Both the position numbers and the translations under genes were made by a program. From positions 496,001-560,000 of the forward strand of contig JARHVA010000592.1 of NCBI GenBank assembly GCA_037957365.1: a stretch of DNA of 64,000 bases, written 5' to 3'. The notes beneath the pieces were generated by a model that did no database searches, was not told the origin of the DNA, and was given only the letters and a program-made list of their open reading frames with translations. Source of the stretch: Torreya grandis. Its lineage: Eukaryota; Streptophyta; Pinopsida; Cupressales; Taxaceae. This document shows, one piece after another, positions 24,057 through 34,625 of the stretch; position 1 is the first letter of the stretch; every line of letters starts with the position of its first letter.

Positions 24057-25689
24057 AAAAAGGTGCACAAAATATGATCTAGAACTATGACTATGAAGTC
24101 ATCAAAATTATTTGCCACACATGTAACTAGTACATTGTAGCTCATAGTACTGATCAAAACTGATGTTGCTTCATATAAAATCATGCCCTATGAGTTGTGG
24201 CATACAAGCTGATGAACATGATCAAGGTATGTTCATCACCTGTGATCATCTATACTGTATTGTAGTAGAACATGAGCAAGACCTATCCATATACATTCAT
24301 CCACATAAGGTTTCACACATACACCCATACAAGTGACTATCTAATACTATGTATGACACATCTCCTTGATGTCCAACAAACATTGATAGACATTTGCTCA
24401 ATGCTATGGTGACATAAACTCTTATGTCAACTCATACAATCACTAACAATTGATCAAAGGCCATGCAATATCTTCCCCTATCAAGCAAGAGGTGAGAAGT
24501 CCTTTCAGTGAAAAACCAAATCATACTACTATGTCTGCTCCTCATCAAGAATATCAATGAAGTGAAGAAAACCAAAACTAAAATTGCTACCACTACCAAA
24601 AATGATTTTCAATAATTTTACCTAAACTCCAAATGAATAGCTAACTAGAGAAGGAAAATTATCCTCTAGCCTCCAATGGATCCTCCAACCTCCATTTTGA
24701 CACTTATACTTCTTCAATAAAAAGGATCTTGATGGACCTGTAATGGATGACATGTTCACTGATAGCACAAGTGTGGGATGACATTACACAACCACCTTTA
24801 CACAAAATATGACTAGTTGAAAATATTATCGTAATGCATTGTTGATAATGACAAATGTGACAAAATGAAATGCAAGCAAAAGGAATGCTATGGAGGTTTT
24901 GAACTCTTGACCACTACCTATTGTCAATCAAACTTGCACCCTTGTGAAATTAGTTTTAGGCTTTTACATCTGCTAAAACATAGAAATAATCCTAGGCTGT
25001 GGGTGACCTAATCAGTGGATTGAATCTCTAGTTTCTAAGGGCTAGCTCCCTTTGGTGTATCAATTAAGATATTTGCTCTATGATACAAACTTATAGGAAA
25101 CTAGAGAGAAAATTGAACATAAATCATATCTAATGATGGTGGTACACCTATATTTTTTTATTGATCCACTCAATTTGAGCTCCTAAGAACACTGATTTAG
25201 ACAAGAAAAGCGCTGAACTTTCAACTCTAATTGACCAATATGCATAAATATTTCATGAAAAGGTTTTATATGGTGATCCAAGCTTGAGGGAAATGAAAGA
25301 ATAGACTTGATTTAAGGCACTAACCAACCACTTATATCCACTATAAACTCATCCAAGAGACATAAAACATAGAACATGACCTGCATAAACTGATCAACTA
25401 TGCTGCTAGGTAAGAATAAAGACTTGACAAGGAAGAAAAATTCTATCACTTTTTCAAATCCCTAACATGAATACACTATACCAACATTTTGGAAAATAAA
25501 AATAGTCCTTCTATTAATGTAAAAAAAGGTTACAAACTCAGTCTTTGGCAGAATTTGATCTTGCCAAAAGAGGGATATAATTCAAGGCTAAAAAGCCAAC
25601 TTATATAGAAAAGTATACACAAGCCAAAGTTTGGCATTGAAAATAGAAGAGGAGATTAACTCCCACATTAACCAAGTCAAACTTGAGTT

Positions 25690-26290
25690 GTCAAAAGATA
25701 ACATAGTCTTCAAATAAACTTTATTTTTGTCTTATGCCTTGCATCAAAAGCACTTTGGCATTTGAAAAGGATGGTGGGCCTATTTTGGACTAATCTATTC
25801 CATATATGGAAAGCTATGCCAATATCCAAATTAATAACTCTGCTTGAAACAAGAGAACAATCTCCTTTGCATGAAATCAATGCTAATGCTAAACTTAGAA
25901 TTCCATTTGAACTACTGGAATGTTGAAGTTTTAACAAGATAAATAAGAGCACATGCATGAAATCAATACCATGTTGGCATTTAAAGGGATGAGTTGGATC
26001 CAGGTTTGATAAGTCAAACTCTTGTATGGAAATCCAGACCACATCTCAGATTGAGAACTCCACTTGAAGCTGAGTTGGACCTTTGGATGCATGAGATTTA
26101 CTAGGAGATAATCAAGAATACAACAAACAGTCAATCGAAACTTAAACCAACCAACTCCAAATGAACCTTCACTTGCATGAAATCCCATGTTGACTCCATC
26201 TCTTGTTGTTGTGCATGTATTGCTTTGGGTCATTTGATTATTGTTTTCATCTTTGGCTATTTCTTTGTCTATTTCTCTCAAAATTTTATC
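25690..26290 (-). other. L4 interior, two open frames of unknown nature
   Basis: Minus-strand frames of 116 codons (26281-25931, start MREIDKEIAKDENNNQMTQS) and 110 codons (26042-25710, start MVWISIQEFDL) overlap in different frames. Neither shows a known domain. The region has loosely repeated phrases (GCATGAAATCAAT near 25870 and 25955, GCATGAGATTTACT near 26088, GCATGAAATCCC near 26174), so it may be a decayed repeat rather than a gene. Confidence 0.25.
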
Positions 26291-26639
26291 TCTTGGACAA
26301 AATGTTTGAGACTTATTTCTTTATGCACTTTCCTTCGATATATTCTATGGCTTGTCTTGCTTTTTTTCTTTCCCTTTAGAATTTTTGAAAATTCCTTCGT
26401 TTTATGTCTTTTTCTCTTGAGCTTATACTTTTGAATCATTTATGTCCATTTTCTTCAGATAAAAAGTCCAAATGAAACCATATGTCTTTCTTTTCTTTGG
26501 ATAAATCTTCCCAAAAGAATTCTTTTGGATAATTTGTCTAAAAGAATTCTTTCAGACAATTTATCACAACCTTTCTCTACAACCTCTCGAATGAAATGGT
26601 CCATCCTAAAATTATCCCTTTAGATTAAGTTAAAGTGAT

Positions 26640-27660
26640 CCTTACATCAAAAAGTGACCCTTCAAGAACTTTGAGAATGACCCTTCGAGAAATTTGAGAA
26701 GCCTTTTGCATTGTGGGAATGGTTCACTTGATCGAAAGAAAAAGAGCCCTTTAGATTTATGTAATGACCTTTTGGACTTTTCATAAATGTACTCTTTCGA
26801 AGCGCTAATAACACTTTGGATTTTATGTTTTGGAATTTCCTGAAGGGTAGATACCCTTCGAGATTTTGGTAATTGATCCTTTTGTAAAAATACCCTTCGA
26901 CAACTTGAAAATGCCCTTCAAGAATTTTCAAAGTGACCCTTCAGCTTTTCTCCAAATTACCATTTGAAAAGATGAAATGGTACACTTGCCTCTGAAAAGT
27001 CGTTCGATATTTTTGGACTTGATATCTTTGTTTAAGCTTTTTGTCTCTTGGACAAAATGTTTGAAGCTTTGCATTATACACTTTTCCTTCAAACAAAAAG
27101 TCCAAAGGAATTGTCTAAGATTTTGTAAATGAACTCTCTGAAGGGAAAGAACCCTTTGGAGTTTTGAATGTGTCCCTTAGAATTTTTAAATTGCCTCCTT
27201 CTGAAGGGCACATGCCCTTCAAATTTTTTGTAAGTGTCCCCTCAGCATTTTTGTAATGACCTTTCAAAATGTGACAATGGCCCTTCGGCCTTCTTAAATG
27301 TGCCTTTCAGAACTTTGTCTTTTGCCCTTTGGGCTTTTTGTGAAGAACCTTCCTGAAGGGAAAGAACCCTTCGGGAAACCTGTAAAAGAACCCTTTTCCT
27401 GAGAAGTGACCTTTCGACAAACTTGAACTGGATCATTTCCTTGAGGATCGACCCTTTGAAAATCTTGTAAATGACCTTTGGGATTATTGAAAGGGTCCTT
27501 GGGACTTTTGAAATGGCCTTCAAGCTTTTTGAAAAATGAACTTCTTCAAAATTTAAAATGGCCTTTAGGTTTTTTTAAAAAATGACTTTACCCTTTTGAG
27601 AAGAACCCTTCTTGTTGTAAAACCTAAAGTCCTTTAAGATTTACTCCTTTCAACTTTTCT
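26640..27660 (-). repeat. Degenerate minisatellite in L4, CCCTTCGAGAA-type
   Basis: About 1 kb of irregular repeats built on (A)TGACCCTTCGAGAACTTTG, spaced roughly 24-35 bp. On the minus strand two frames (26931-26662 and 27523-27242) give repetitive peptides with recurring K-G-x-F phrases such as FPKGSFPSG and SKGHFSGKG. The repeats are too diverged for a recent slippage array. Confidence 0.7.
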
Positions 27661-28690
27661 GATTGACATATGCTCTTTCAAAGCAAACTAGCATGGTATG
27701 TAGAGCTTCGAATGATAAGGGTGATGATTTTTTGACATGTGGGGTCAAAAATTGTCAACACTACCTTGTTAAGGACCACAAAAAAATGCTTTATCAAATT
27801 CTCTATGAGCATTTACAAGTCCAAAATGGAATATTTACTATTTAAACTTGATTTGTTTATATGGAGAAATAAAAAAATAACTTGCATGTAGTAATTTTTA
27901 TCACTCGTGAAAATTTTGAGTAAAAGTGTTGTTGCTTCAAATTTACGTGGGCCCCATGTAACCCTAATATATTTGAAAATACATTTGACTCAAATAAAAT
28001 AAAATTTTGAAGCTTCTCTTAGACATGGAATGCCATTTTCATGCCCATGTGCCACTCTTCCTTTGTAAATCTGCCTAGAAATCCATACAATCACACATGG
28101 CATGTATAAAACCATACAAGGTTGTACAATCATGATTTTTTGCAAGTTTAAGTTTGCCAGAGGTAAAATCAAAGAACACAGATCATTTTTGGAATGGATG
28201 GGACACCATTGTTGCAAATGGAGGTCATTCATATGTAGGAGGAGGTTGTACAGATAGAATAAGAGTTTCAAAAGGCTTGTAGAATAGTTTGTATGAGGTT
28301 TAATGCAGGGAAAGCTCCAAAACTTGGATTGGTCGTACCATTCAAAAACATAGGGTTTTGGGCTTTAAAAATCCATACAAATGAGTCTATATGAAAATTA
28401 AACAACATATTTAAGGCGTTGGCTGATTTAAAATCATGTTATTACAAGTTTTAGATGAAGAATGTCCTACAAGTATATCTCCAGGGACAATAAACCATTT
28501 TGAATTTTTTAAAATCATGGAAAATAAACTATGCATAGGAATAATGTAGCTTTTGAATAATATTAAATAAAAATAGTTTAAAATTATCTACAATAAATTC
28601 TTTTAATGATCTCTCTTTTCCACACTGTTGTCTCCACATGAATTTGTAGTGAACTCCAGTTTCATCAGGAAAATTCTTTTTTTAACTGGA

Positions 28691-28700
28691 TCTGATACCA
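28691..28700 (-). other. L4 primer-binding site
   Basis: TGGTATCAGA on the minus strand, one base from the 5' LTR end; ten-base match to the initiator tRNA-Met complement, then diverging (TCC instead of GC). Confidence 0.8.
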
Positions 28701-28701
28701 T

Positions 28702-29037
28702 TATTGGGATCACAATGTATAATTAAATGATTACATTGTAAAATATTTGAAATATATTTAGTAAAAAGGTAAAATATTTGATTGATTTAATATTTACAAG
28801 GCACCTTAGTTTTATAAGCTTGCAAGGTTGTTTTTTTATAAGACTAACTATCTCACGGGTTCAACTCATATGACAACCATTTTTACAAACTAACATTAAT
28901 TGATTTATTTATACAACACCTAATTAGTGTGCTAAAGTATTAAAGTAATTAAAATAATAAAGGGGTCTATATGCCCCATCCTAATTAAGCTAATACTAAT
29001 AACTAAATAAAATAACTTTGGATCAACCGACCTAACA
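28702..29037 (-). repeat. L4 5' LTR
   Basis: 336 bp; plus strand starts TATTGGGATC (G to A at the second base of the usual TG) and ends CCTAACA. Confidence 0.88.
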
Positions 29038-29329
29038 GGGTCACCATGGATAAAGGGGAAAAGGGCCCAAAGACTCCCTATGCATAATATACAATGACAT
29101 TACAAACATGTCTTGAACATAATGAGTAAGATTTTTAATGGATGTACACCACCTAACGATTGTAGATGCAAAGGAAGCATGTTGTGCACTTGATGACATT
29201 CAACCACCACTCAATCCAAACTTAATTGCTTGCTCACACCGTGGTATGAGGTCACAAACTTGTTGGATATTGATTAAGTTGGGACCATGATTTAAAAGGG
29301 AAGTGTTTATGAAAAAATATGTTTTTTGA

Positions 29330-30100
29330 GTTTTAGGCTGCTTGAAATGCTAATCAATACAAAAATATATCATAAACTGGTTAGAAAGGATAATATCTCA
29401 CAATGCCTCCACCAAAAATAAAAGATAGTTGTTGAAGGATATGTTTGGTTGTGTGTAAAGCATGGTTGTATGAATATGATTTAAGATCATTTTAGATCTA
29501 TATAAAAAATTAGACCAAGTGTGTTAGATAGTAGATGTTGAATTATGTGAAAAATTGAGGCCTTAAAACTCAAATTATATTACACATATTAACCACACCT
29601 CATGGTCATCAGTGATCCACCACATAGGGATGTGACTAGGTTTGTTAGTTACCAACTCAACTATATTAAATACACCACACAACACCCAATGCACATCTAA
29701 TAATTCATCATAAATCCAATGCCAAAGAGTCACCCTTTCAATAACATCATTAGATTATAAATATGGATTATACCAAAGAATGATTTTTAATATTTAATAA
29801 AACCCAAAAAACACGATTCGAGGGATTACACCCATTATCCACACAATAAGGCTACCATTTTGGATAAATAATGTAATAATTCTTCCACACCTTAGATCAT
29901 GATTACTAATCAGGGCTAAACTATCAGCCTAAATCAATTTACTTATAGTTGTGATTGAACATCCTTCCACCTTAAGTTCTTACAGGCAAAGAATCTTCGT
30001 TTCTAGAAATCACTGTCGAAAATTGCACACTACGTACTTGTGAGATGGGTCTGCGAGGCCCCACACATTTCATGAGAAGCAATTCATGGATTATGAGTGT
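29330..30100 (-). pseudogene. LINE (L1-like) ORF2, endonuclease domain remnant
   Basis: Minus strand. From about 30085 the translation shows WNC...GLADPSHKYVV, then LCL-ELKVEGC, and near 29690-29600 LWHWIYDELLDVHWVLCGVFNIVEL followed by KPSHIPMWWITDDHEVW. This is the order of the apurinic/apyrimidinic-type endonuclease of plant LINEs, where the family has W-N-x-RGL at the start, LQE, and CGDFN as a catalytic motif; here D of GDFN is V. Several stops and frameshifts are present. Known role: nicks target DNA to prime reverse transcription. The reverse transcriptase part was not found; L4 sits directly downstream at 29037. Confidence 0.72.
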
Positions 30101-30419
30101 GGAGGGAAATATCCTAAAAATGTAAGAAATCAAGGGCTCCAAACCTATTCTGAAAAGGCTATTGTTGGTTTGTTTGTAAAAAAAATATTAAGTTGAAATG
30201 ACATTGTATATCTATGACAAATTCTCCTTGCTTTAAATAACAAGGTTGTCTGTGAGAGCATCTTGGTGACCCTTGACATGGAAAATAATATAATGAAGAC
30301 TTAGTTATGAATATTAAGAAATATCTTGAGTAGTTACTTAAGAATCTGAAAGAGAATTGGCAACCAAAGGTGTGATCATGAAAAACTTAGGTTTTTAAAT
30401 ATTTTTAGATGTTTCAACT

Positions 30420-31230
30420 TGATCTTAAAATTGATCCTTAGAGGGTTGAGCGACTGACACCACTGCTTTGAATACATCTTGTGTACGAGGACCTAAACTA
30501 GGGTTCAACTTTATGACATTGGTATTGAACATCCCCACAACGAGATTTGTTGCCATGCCCTTGTTATGACCATTTTTATGGCCACCAACATTGGTCCAAC
30601 CTTCTTTGCCATTAGACTAAGGAGTTTTAGTAGATGGTTTTAACATTGTTTTCTTCCAAGAGGCGAATAAAGTACTATCTCTGATTTTATGCTTAGAATA
30701 TTGACACTGAAAACATGTGTTTAAAAAATTAATATATAATATTCTTTGGATATAGCGAGAGTCATCAACTTGAATATTAGCATATTCCTTATGGTCACAG
30801 GAAATGTCAACTTCAAAACACACCCATTTTTTGGGCCTTTTCAAATAAAATTTCAATGATTCCTTGCATACTAATAACAATACCTATTGTGGTTGCTATT
30901 TTATCAATAAATTACCAACACAGAAGGGGATGTCTTGAGAATTATAACCAACCTAAGAATTTAAGGGTTATGTGTTCTGCGATAACAAAGTTATGTGTCC
31001 AAGGTGATAAAACCAAGAGGGAACTACATACATACCAAGTGGAAGGTTTTTGAAAAATATGCATGGCATGTTGTGGGTTGGCAAAGCAAAACATGGAAAA
31101 GCCTTTGGTCATATTTTGGATAGTATCAAACCTAATACCATAGGGCGTCTATGCATATTAGATCTAGCTTTTAACATACTTTCAAAGGGAACTTTTTTTT
31201 TGGAAAAGGAACTCTTTTTATTCCACAGTC
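30420..31230 (-). pseudogene. LINE ORF1 remnant (DUF4283 / CCHC zinc knuckle type)
   Basis: Minus strand, upstream of the ORF2 remnant as in an L1-like LINE. The frame 30880-30617 reads KRPKKWVCFEVDISCDH, then YINFLNTCFQCQYSKHKIRD, matching the VEVDLS...Y-x-C-x-x-C-x-x-x-GH-x-x-x-DC zinc-knuckle block that follows DUF4283 in plant LINE ORF1; the His-Asp end is partly kept and the last cysteine is lost. One stop later it continues GWTNVGGHKNGHNKG and on to about 30425. The part 30900-31230 contains weaker, frameshifted DUF4283-like sequence. The protein would have bound LINE RNA. Confidence 0.62.
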
Positions 31231-31418
31231 CATATAATAACACAAACCTTTTTTGGAAGAAATTGTGTCACGTTTTGATGATCGATGCGTTTTAGATCAA
31301 TTGGTGTGATACTTTTCTTCCCTGATGAAGGATCACAGTAGTTGATCCGAAACACGTTGATCATCAAAACATGATACAATTTCTTCCAAAAAATATTTTT
31401 GTTATATTATTACATTTT
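31222..31418. repeat. Foldback element with about 85-bp arms
   Basis: TTTTTTGGAAGAAATTGTGT...GATCAATT on the left (31249-31311) is answered in reverse complement at 31330-31393 (GATCACAGTAGTTGATC...AATTTCTTCCAAAAAA). Similarity continues more weakly outward to about 31222 and 31418. The loop is about 18 bp. No clear target duplication. Confidence 0.8.
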
Positions 31419-31610
31419 TTTATTCAAGTCATTTGCATGTAAAATCAAATTTTGAAATGAATAAAACAATATTAGACGGAGATATATTACCTCATAGAAG
31501 ATTTTCGAAACGAACTTTCGAGATTTTTTTGGTCATGGATATCATTCTTAATAACTTCACAATCTATAATCGCACTTTTATTATTATTTTGATTGCAACT
31601 CTATTTTTAC

Positions 31611-31790
31611 ATGGATTAGGTGTACAAAATGTTTCTTCAATTTAATGTCAATAAGTGAAAGGTGTCCACTCTGTCAAATTCACATAAGACACGATCCCGA
31701 CCTCAACCTTTCTTCAATATCTCTTAAAATTTATACTTTAATAAATGACTAAATAACATCTTTTATACTATCATTATAATCACACTTTTA
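31611..31790 (+). repeat. Candidate tRNA-related SINE, copy 1
   Basis: Colinear with 37819-38000: ATGGATTAGGTGTACAAAAT, a GTCAATAAGTG/GTGATAAGAA block, CACGATCCCGACCTCA, and AACA(C/T)CTTTTA(T/C)AC(T/C)ATC. In copy 2 the A-box-like TAGTATAGTGATAAGA and B-box-like GTTCAGGGC can be made out. Confidence 0.4.
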
Positions 31791-31799
31791 ACAACTAAA

Positions 31800-33460
31800 C
31801 TAATATTATGAATTCCTATTGAATAAGAAAAGGTCACCTAAGGTTGAGAGTATCTTGAAAAAATAAAAATTGAGAGACAAAAAGATATCTCATTATTTTC
31901 TAAAGAAAATGCGTTATGAAAGCAAGCAAAGTCCATCATAAATTTATAGTTAACTCACGTGGCGATGCCCAACTCTGCCACAACTATAGTTATCTCTTTT
32001 TTAATGTTTGAAATTTAATGTATGTCGGCCAATATCACCATGCGAAACATTTGTTATGCCCCAACCAAAAAGGAGAAAAGTCCAAATGCTTTCGGTTGAT
32101 GCTTTGGAGAAAAAAAAAAAAAAAAACATTTCTTTTTGATATTTTATTTTTTTCAATGGAGGCAAGGTTGGGATCAAGTAGCTGAATTTGAAATGGGGGA
32201 TGCATATCTTTTAAGATATTAATTTTGAGACTTTTATAGATTGCCATATATTATTTTAAAAAAATAAAAAATTGGAGTTATATGATTTCGATCTAGTTGT
32301 ATTATTTTATTGGATTTGAAAAAAAATTTATGTTAAAGAAAGGTTTCGAATTTTATCGTATATTTAATATATTACGATTTTTAATATACAACTTTGAAAT
32401 AGACTTCAAATTTTAAATCTAAAGTATTTTATTACAATCACATGAACATCAAATTTAAGGTTGTTATTAATTATTAATATCTCATAAACATTAGAATCCA
32501 CCACCACAACAAGAACTACCAATATAAGTTATACCACATGACATAATTATGACAATACATTAAAACAAAAAAACTAAACAAAAATAACAAATAAATAAAT
32601 GATGTATGAAAAACTGCATATATTTTTACTTATTTCACATATTACTTATTATTGTATGATATAGGTATACATTAGCTAATATATTAGTATAGATTTATGT
32701 TGACATGAATTATCGGAAATATTTGACATGTCAATCCCATTGAAATATATCTAGCATCTGCGCCAAAGGTTGAAGTTGTGCCGAAAGTGATGTATTTTCT
32801 ATTTTTAATAAAGTGGGTATTTGTAAAGCAAAAGAGTGTGAATCGACATTCGTACCTCACTCAAAATTCATGACCACTAACCATGTCTCACATTTTGTGC
32901 ACAAAGTGTTAATCAACAATAATACAATATTTCTAGTAGAGGGGATGGAGGAAAATGAAGTGGTGCGTTCCTTCATACGGTGTGATAATGAGTTATGTAG
33001 GGAGAAGACGTTTCATTTCATGATGAGTTTGAGCAATAGCAAAGTGGTGGGGAAGGGAAAGGATATACAAAACATGAAAGTGGTGAAATATTTAAAGGTG
33101 AGTTGGGCGGTAATGCTGAGAGATAAGATAAGGTATTTTAAAGGATAGATACAAAAAAGGCCACACAGATACACATGCAAAGTTCAATGACATGTCACAT
33201 CTATCAATGAAATCTATAGTTTCCACTGAACTATTTTAGTAGCCTAATACATGATTGAAACATGTGTCATTTAAATGAAAACAAATATCAAATATCCAAC
33301 AAATCCTCTAAAAATGTAGAGAATACATCACATGTCAATTTAGATGAATTGAAAACTAACTATTTGAAAATTTTAACTACTTTAACCATATAAAACAAAA
33401 TTAGACAACTCTAAAACTAATTAGATGAAAAATAGAAAAGATACCTATTATATAATCTAA
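31800..33460. other. Intergenic, one unassigned open frame
   Basis: No family recognised. The frame at 32813-33148 (111 codons, start MGICKAKECESTFVPHSKF, with RCDNELCREK) has mixed composition unlike the surrounding AT-rich DNA and could be a gene fragment, but no start context, intron or relative is visible. Confidence 0.3.
32109..32126. repeat. Poly(A) run, 18 bp
   Basis: Homopolymer without a recognisable retroposon body beside it. Confidence 0.9.
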
Positions 33461-33464
33461 TCAA

Positions 33465-33900
33465 TCAATGCAGGATGTCATATGTAAATTGATATGGATA
33501 CAAATATTTCCAAAATTTTTACATTCTCATTCTCTATAACAGTAACATTAACAAAAACCATTGTATTCTTAAAATAGTGATCATTTTTATTTATTTGATG
33601 AATGGAAGAAAGGCAAAACTATCACCAATACCACAAGCACTACCAATTTCAGGTGATTTATTAACCCTGATTTCAAATCCCCACCAGTCTTTGCATACTC
33701 TCTCCAAGCACTATGGTGGTCTGATGTATGTCAAATTAGGCACCACCCCGACTTTTATAACTTCCTTTGTGGATGTTACGATGACCATAATGAAAATTTT
33801 TGATTCCAATTTCTATAATAGACTACAGAATGGCTGAGCTACAATATATGTACTCTTGTACAAAGTAAACAATATTAGTTGGTCCTCCAAATGGACAATG
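33465..33900 (+). pseudogene. Cytochrome P450 first-exon fragment, copy A
   Basis: The frame 33577-33837 reads NGRKAKLSPIPQALPISGDL, then SNPHQSLHTLSKHYGGLMYV and KLGTTPTFITSFVDV, ending DSNFYNRLQNG. This is the proline-rich hinge and first helices of a plant microsomal P450 (CYP71-clan type by the LPxxG-NPHxSLxxLSKxYG-LxYxKLG pattern). The membrane anchor upstream (33490-33575) is frameshifted. The haem-binding FxxGxRxCxG region is absent. P450s are haem monooxygenases of the endoplasmic reticulum; this piece, about 90 of about 500 residues, cannot work. It is the best preserved of three tandem copies. Confidence 0.8.
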
Positions 33901-33944
33901 TTGTAAAAGCTTTGTATTTTTCACCTATCCATATATTATAATCA

Positions 33945-34330
33945 ACCAATGTAGGATGCTATATGAAAATAGATATGAATACATATATTTCCAAGATTTT
34001 TCCATTTTCATTATTAGTAACACTAAAAATATCCATTTTATTTGTAGCATTAATGCTCATTTCTCTTTATTCAGTGAATGGAGGAAAGGAAAAATTATTT
34101 CCAGGACCAAAAGTGTTACTAATTTTGGTTAGTCTATTGGACCTGGGTTCAAATTCCCACTAGTCTTTGCATACTCTCTCTAAGGGCTATGTCAGTCTTA
34201 TGTATCTAAAATTAGGCACTACTAGACTGTTATAGCTTTCTCTATGGACACTAAAACTATCATATTGAAGACTTCCGATTCTATTTTTTATAATAAATTT
34301 TAGAATAGTAGAATTGTAACATATGAATTA
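33945..34330 (+). pseudogene. Cytochrome P450 first-exon fragment, copy B
   Basis: It starts with an ATG at 33963, then MKIDMNTYISKIFPFSLLV and a hydrophobic anchor, then NGGKEKLFPGPKVLLILVSL, GSNSH, a stop (TAG) where copy A has HQ, and SLHTLSKGY, LMYLKLGTT, then a frame of stops. It aligns with copy A from the flank (CAATG-AGGATG) to the DNSF-equivalent region. The FPGPK hinge is closer to the P450 norm than in copy A. Confidence 0.78.
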
Positions 34331-34334
34331 TTGC

Positions 34335-34625
34335 TATGACCAAAAGTGCTACTAATTTTGGTTAGTCTATTGGACATGGGTTCAAATGCCCACTAGTCTT
34401 TGCATACTCTCTCTAAGGGATATGACAACTTGATGTATCTAAAATTAGGCACCACCAGATTGTTATAACTTTCTCTATGGACACTGAAACTACCATATTG
34501 AAGACTTCCAATTCTATTTTTTATAATAAATTCCAGAATCGTAGAATTGCAACATATGTACTCTTATACAATAGAAAAGATAATAACTAGTCCTCCAAAT
34601 GGAAAATATTGTGAAAGCCTTAAAT
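34335..34625 (+). pseudogene. Cytochrome P450 first-exon fragment, copy C
   Basis: It begins abruptly inside the hinge (GACCAAAAGTGCTACTAATT, the same phrase as in copy B) and keeps SLCILSKGYDNLMYLKLGTT. It is closely similar to copy B through 34550. Its downstream flank (CTAGTCCTCCAAATGGA) instead matches the flank after copy A (33877-33900). So B and C together look like a tandem duplication joined at about 34335. Confidence 0.78.

Larger units (their letters stand above)
23705..29037 (-). mobile_element. L4: minus-strand non-coding LTR element
   Basis: Two short LTRs (23705-24042, 338 bp; 28702-29037, 336 bp) share most of their sequence (for example GATTACATTGTAAAATATTTGA and ACATTAATTGATTTATTTAT). 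They are flanked by GGGT on both sides (23701-23704 and 29038-29041). On the minus strand, next to the right LTR, the sequence reads TGGTATCAGA, the initiator tRNA-Met primer site. Next to the left LTR it reads ATCAAGGGGGTT, a polypurine tract. The element is therefore read right to left. The 4.66-kb interior shows no gag, reverse transcriptase or integrase. It is probably non-autonomous, Copia-like by its ends only. Confidence 0.83.
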
